Shown here: piece by piece, positions 61,193 through 64,000 of the stretch
How the letters are laid out: each line of letters opens with the position of its first letter
Position numbering within the stretch: position 1 is the stretch's first letter
Assembly (NCBI GenBank): GCA_030146705.1
Contig: JASLBE010000017.1
Span: 1-64,000, forward strand
Length of the DNA: 64,000 bases
From: Tissierellales bacterium
GTDB lineage: Bacteria; Bacillota; Clostridia; Tissierellales; Tissierellaceae
Reading direction: 5' to 3'
Program-made: the position numbers and the translations under genes
Notes under the pieces: generated by a model
The model's input: only the letters and a program-made list of their open reading frames with translations
Databases searched by the model: none
What the model was told of the DNA's origin: nothing

Positions 61193-61201
61193 ATTATACC
61201 A
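61193..61201 (-). promoter_or_regulatory. Extended -10 promoter of the 218-aa gene
   Basis: TGGTATAAT on the minus strand (TG-N-TATAAT), about 30 bp before the start codon; the -35 region is weak. Confidence 0.4.
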
Positions 61202-61238
61202 GTTTGTTAATATCTATAAAGCCATAAAATTTTATAAG

Positions 61239-61264
61239 AAAAAAGGTGGCTAACCACCTTTTTT
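61239..61264 (-). terminator. Terminator of the metG-tatD operon
   Basis: Arms AAAAAAGGTGG and CCACCTTTTTT with CTAA loop, T-rich on both sides. It directly follows the tatD stop codon. Confidence 0.85.
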
Positions 61265-62031
61265 TATTTTATACCATAAAATTCTTTTGCATTCCTATTA
61301 GTAGCCTCAACCAGTTCTTCATAAGAAATCCCCTTAAGTTCAGCTATCTCTCCAGCCACATACCTAACATAAGTCGGGTCATTTCTCTTTCCCCTATGTG
61401 GTTCTGGAGTCAAGTATGGAGAATCCGTTTCGATTAATAACCTATCTAGGGGGATTATTTTTGCAACTTCCTTAGGAACCCTAGAGTTTTTGAAAGTTAC
61501 AGGTCCCGCAAGAGATATATAAAAACCTAGTTTTAAATACTCCTCTGCAAGTTCTACACTGTCTGAATAGCAGTGCATAACCCCCCTTAAACTTCCATCC
61601 TGGGCAGCCTTTATAGTGTCAAAACACTCCTGGGCAGCCTCTCTTGAATGGATGGTTACTGGCAGGTCTATTTCCTTGGCTAGTTCCAACTGCCTTTTAA
61701 ACCACTTTCTTTGGATATCCCTTGGAGAATTATCATAATGAAAATCCAGGCCAATTTCTCCAATCGCCACCACCTTATTATGGGAAGCAAGCTGGCGAAG
61801 GGCCTCAATTGTAGTTTCGTCCATACCTTTGGTTTCGTGGGGGTGAACACCAATAGTTGCATAAATATTTTCATATTTTTCAGCCAGGTTAATACTGGCA
61901 ATACTAGTCTGTAAATCAGACCCATTATTTACAACATACTCTACCCCATTGTCCCTTAAAGACTTAATAAGTTGATCCCTGTCCCTATTAAACCTCCTGT
62001 CATCTAAATGTGCGTGACTATCTATTAACAT
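61264..62031 (-). CDS. tatD: TatD-family metal-dependent DNase
   Basis: A 255-aa TatD hydrolase with the metal ligands SHAHLDDRRF near the start, Glu in IGEIGLDFHYD, His in PVTIHSREAAQ and the late ETDSPYLTPEP. The length is normal. It follows metG by 15 bp with the ribosome site AAAGGAGAGG, the usual metG-tatD pair. Confidence 0.96.
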   Translation of the reverse strand: MLIDSHAHLDDRRFNRDRDQLIKSLRDNGVEYVVNNGSDLQTSIASINLAEKYENIYATIGVHPHETKGMDETTIEALRQLASHNKVVAIGEIGLDFHYDNSPRDIQRKWFKRQLELAKEIDLPVTIHSREAAQECFDTIKAAQDGSLRGVMHCYSDSVELAEEYLKLGFYISLAGPVTFKNSRVPKEVAKIIPLDRLLIETDSPYLTPEPHRGKRNDPTYVRYVAGEIAELKGISYEELVEATNRNAKEFYGIK

Positions 62032-62046
62032 ATAACACCTCTCCTT

Positions 62047-63975
62047 TTAAGATATTGTTGAACCTGATTTTATATCTTCTAAAGTAGATAAAAGAGTTAA
62101 GTTTTCTTCATCATCCTCTGCTGCTAAAATCATACCATTGGACTCTACACCCCTAAGTTTAATAGGTTGTAGGTTGGTTATAACAACAACCTTCTTCCCA
62201 ATTAAATCCTCTGGCTTATACCACTTCTTAATACCAGAAACTATCTGCCTAACCTCATCACCTAACTTTAATTTAAAGACATAAAGCTTATCAGCATTAG
62301 GATGGTCCTCGCAAGATAAAATTTCTGCTACCCTTAGTTTCATTTTATCAAATTCATCAATAGTTATTAATTCTTCCATTTTTTCCTCTTCCTTATCCTT
62401 ACTTCTCTCTTCTATAAGTTTATCATTAACCTCGTTAAGCCTCTTTAAGTCTTTTTCTAGGTCTAGTCTTGGGAATATAGCCTCTCCACGATTAACCCTA
62501 GTTCCCACTTCAAGTATACCCCATTTACTAGCATCCTCCCAACTACTTTCAGGACTAAGGCCTAACTGCCTCCTAATTTCAAGGGAAGTCTTACCCATAA
62601 ACGGGTCTATTAAAATACTAACTATCCTTAAACTTTCTGCCAGGTTGTATAAAACCGTATCCAGCCTGTCCTTGTCTTCCTTGATTAAAATCCAAGGGCT
62701 AGTTTCATCTATATACTTATTAGTCCTTCTTATTAACTTCCAAATCTCTTCAAGAGCATCAGAAAAGGCATAGGCTTCCATATGCTTTTCCACCCTAGCC
62801 AAGGTGGAAACTGCCAAGTCTTCAAGTTCCTTATCCACATCCTCCCTAGTCTTAGGCTCAACTACAAGACTATCATTATACTTATCAATCATAGCAGTTG
62901 TCCTACTTACTAGGTTGCCTAGGTCATTTGCTAGGTCAGAGTTAAGCCTTTGTAAAAATTTCTTCTTAGAAAAAGACCCATCTTGACCAAAGGAAAATTC
63001 CCTCATTAAAAAGTACTTAAAAGCATCAATTCCAAAAAGTTCAATTATTGGCTCAGGGTAAATTATATTTCCCTTAGACTTAGACATCTTGTCGCCCTCA
63101 AATAAAATCCAGCCGTGGGCAAAAACCTCTTCTGGTAGAGGTAGGTCTAAGGCCATTAAGATTGCAGGCCAAATAATAGTATGGAACCTAACAATTTCCT
63201 TACCAGCTAAATGTAGGTTGGCTGGCCAAAACTTTTTATAATTCTCATCATTTTCCGTTCCAAAACCCAGGGCAGTTATATAGCAAGATAGGGCATCTAT
63301 CCAAACATATATAACATGGTCTTCATCAAAGGGAACCTTGATTCCCCAGTCTAAACTACTCCTGGTTACAGAAAGGTCTTCTAGGCCGTCTTTTAAGAAG
63401 TTGTTAACCATCTCGTTCATCCTAGACTCAGGCCTTAAAAATTTAGGATTATCCTCATATAATTTCAAAATCCTATCAGTATATTTTGAAAGCCTAAAGA
63501 AGTATGACTCCTCTTCTTTTTCTTCAACAGGCCTACCACAGTCTGGACACATCCCATCTTTAAGTTGGCTATCAGACCAAAAAGATTCACAAGGAATACA
63601 ATAATGCCCTTCATATTTCCCCTTATAAATCTCTCCTTTTTCATATAGGCTTGTGAAAATTTGCTGAACAACCTTGGTATGGCTTTCATCAGTTGTTCTA
63701 ACAAAGGCATCATAGTCTATCTCCAGGGTCTTCCATAAGTCCTTTATACTATCTACTATCTTGTCTACATACTCCTTAGGAGTCTTGTTAGACTTTTTTG
63801 CTGCCTCTTCTATCTTTTGTCCGTGTTCATCGGTTCCAGTTGTAAAAAATACTTCATAACCTTGTTTTTTCTTAAATCTTTTTAAAACATCTGCCGCAAC
63901 TGTTGTGTAAGTATGACCAATATGAAGATTATCTGATGGATAAAATATTGGTGTAGTTAAATAAAATCTTTTCAT
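62047..63975 (-). CDS. metG: Methionyl-tRNA synthetase
   Basis: A 642-aa class I synthetase. The HIGH motif is intact (DNLHIGHTYT), the zinc knuckle has CIPC and CPDC (about residues 126-143), and KMSKS is present (FEGDKMSKSKGN near residue 298). A C-terminal tRNA-binding domain (KMKLRVAEILSCEDHPNADK) completes the protein. The length is normal for the form with this extra domain. Only 25 bp of its upstream region are in the window. Confidence 0.97.
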   Translation of the reverse strand: MKRFYLTTPIFYPSDNLHIGHTYTTVAADVLKRFKKKQGYEVFFTTGTDEHGQKIEEAAKKSNKTPKEYVDKIVDSIKDLWKTLEIDYDAFVRTTDESHTKVVQQIFTSLYEKGEIYKGKYEGHYCIPCESFWSDSQLKDGMCPDCGRPVEEKEEESYFFRLSKYTDRILKLYEDNPKFLRPESRMNEMVNNFLKDGLEDLSVTRSSLDWGIKVPFDEDHVIYVWIDALSCYITALGFGTENDENYKKFWPANLHLAGKEIVRFHTIIWPAILMALDLPLPEEVFAHGWILFEGDKMSKSKGNIIYPEPIIELFGIDAFKYFLMREFSFGQDGSFSKKKFLQRLNSDLANDLGNLVSRTTAMIDKYNDSLVVEPKTREDVDKELEDLAVSTLARVEKHMEAYAFSDALEEIWKLIRRTNKYIDETSPWILIKEDKDRLDTVLYNLAESLRIVSILIDPFMGKTSLEIRRQLGLSPESSWEDASKWGILEVGTRVNRGEAIFPRLDLEKDLKRLNEVNDKLIEERSKDKEEEKMEELITIDEFDKMKLRVAEILSCEDHPNADKLYVFKLKLGDEVRQIVSGIKKWYKPEDLIGKKVVVITNLQPIKLRGVESNGMILAAEDDEENLTLLSTLEDIKSGSTIS

Positions 63976-64000
63976 CTTCTTCCTCCTTATAATTATATAT

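Noticed and set aside
1..64000. CRISPR arrays, tRNA or rRNA genes, insertion sequences
   Set aside because: None seen by eye on either strand. The only long repeat found is the 158-bp mgtE pair.

Overview
The window looks like the chromosome of a motile, anaerobic, low-GC Gram-positive bacterium of the Clostridia/Tissierellia type that ferments amino acids. The sequence is AT-rich, with Firmicutes-style Shine-Dalgarno sites, a Bacillus/Clostridium flagellar and chemotaxis gene set (FliY, CheC, CheD, FliW, FlbD), and a complete set of lysine aminomutase genes. No marker gene allows a species name. Every confident gene but one lies on the minus strand, so the window is best read from right to left.

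Reading from the right end: metG-tatD, an unknown 218-aa gene, rnmV-ksgA and an ArsR-type zinc-sensor gene (58.7-64 kb), a glutaredoxin gene, the only plus-strand gene (a small DUF1858 protein at 57.9 kb), and mgtE (56.4-57.7 kb). A 9.9-kb module follows (46.6-56.4 kb). It encodes an amino-acid dehydrogenase, an MFS transporter, a four-subunit 2-oxoacid:ferredoxin oxidoreductase, an ADP-forming acyl-CoA synthetase, a D-2-hydroxyacid dehydrogenase and a sodium:solute symporter. The module is bounded by two 158-bp direct repeats differing at one base. Both are copies of the 3' end of mgtE plus its terminator. The module therefore looks like a recently integrated or duplicated segment inside the housekeeping order metG-tatD-rnmV-ksgA-...-veg-ispE.

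Next come veg (behind two perfect tandem sigma-A promoters), ispE, murI and a PAS/AAA+ sigma-54 activator. The activator sits directly upstream of a lysine-degradation operon (kdd, kamA, kamB, kamC, kamD, kamE; 35-42.5 kb) that carries a clear -24/-12 sigma-54 promoter. The operon ends at a terminator without kce or kal. A small block follows (alpha/beta hydrolase, ung, corA, a padR-type regulator).

The left half (1-32 kb) is one motility region: a methyl-accepting chemotaxis protein, cheW-cheD-cheB-cheR-cheA-cheC-cheY-cheW, fliM-fliY-flgM-flgN-flgK-flgL, fliW, flagellin, fliD-fliS-fliT-like, then flgB-flgC-fliE-F-G-H-I-J-K-flgD-flgE-flbD-motA-motB-fliL-O-P-Q-R-flhB and the start of flhA, cut by the window edge. 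Four sigma-28-like promoters (flgB, flagellin, cheW, mcp) share one spacing. The flagellin leader keeps both expected CsrA-binding elements although csrA is not in the window.

Together the genes describe a swimming cell that takes up amino acids and ferments them. Lysine goes through the aminomutase route under sigma-54 control. Another, probably neutral, amino acid could go through the mobile-looking oxidative module, yielding ATP and reduced ferredoxin. The proposed best candidate for something undescribed is that repeat-bounded module.
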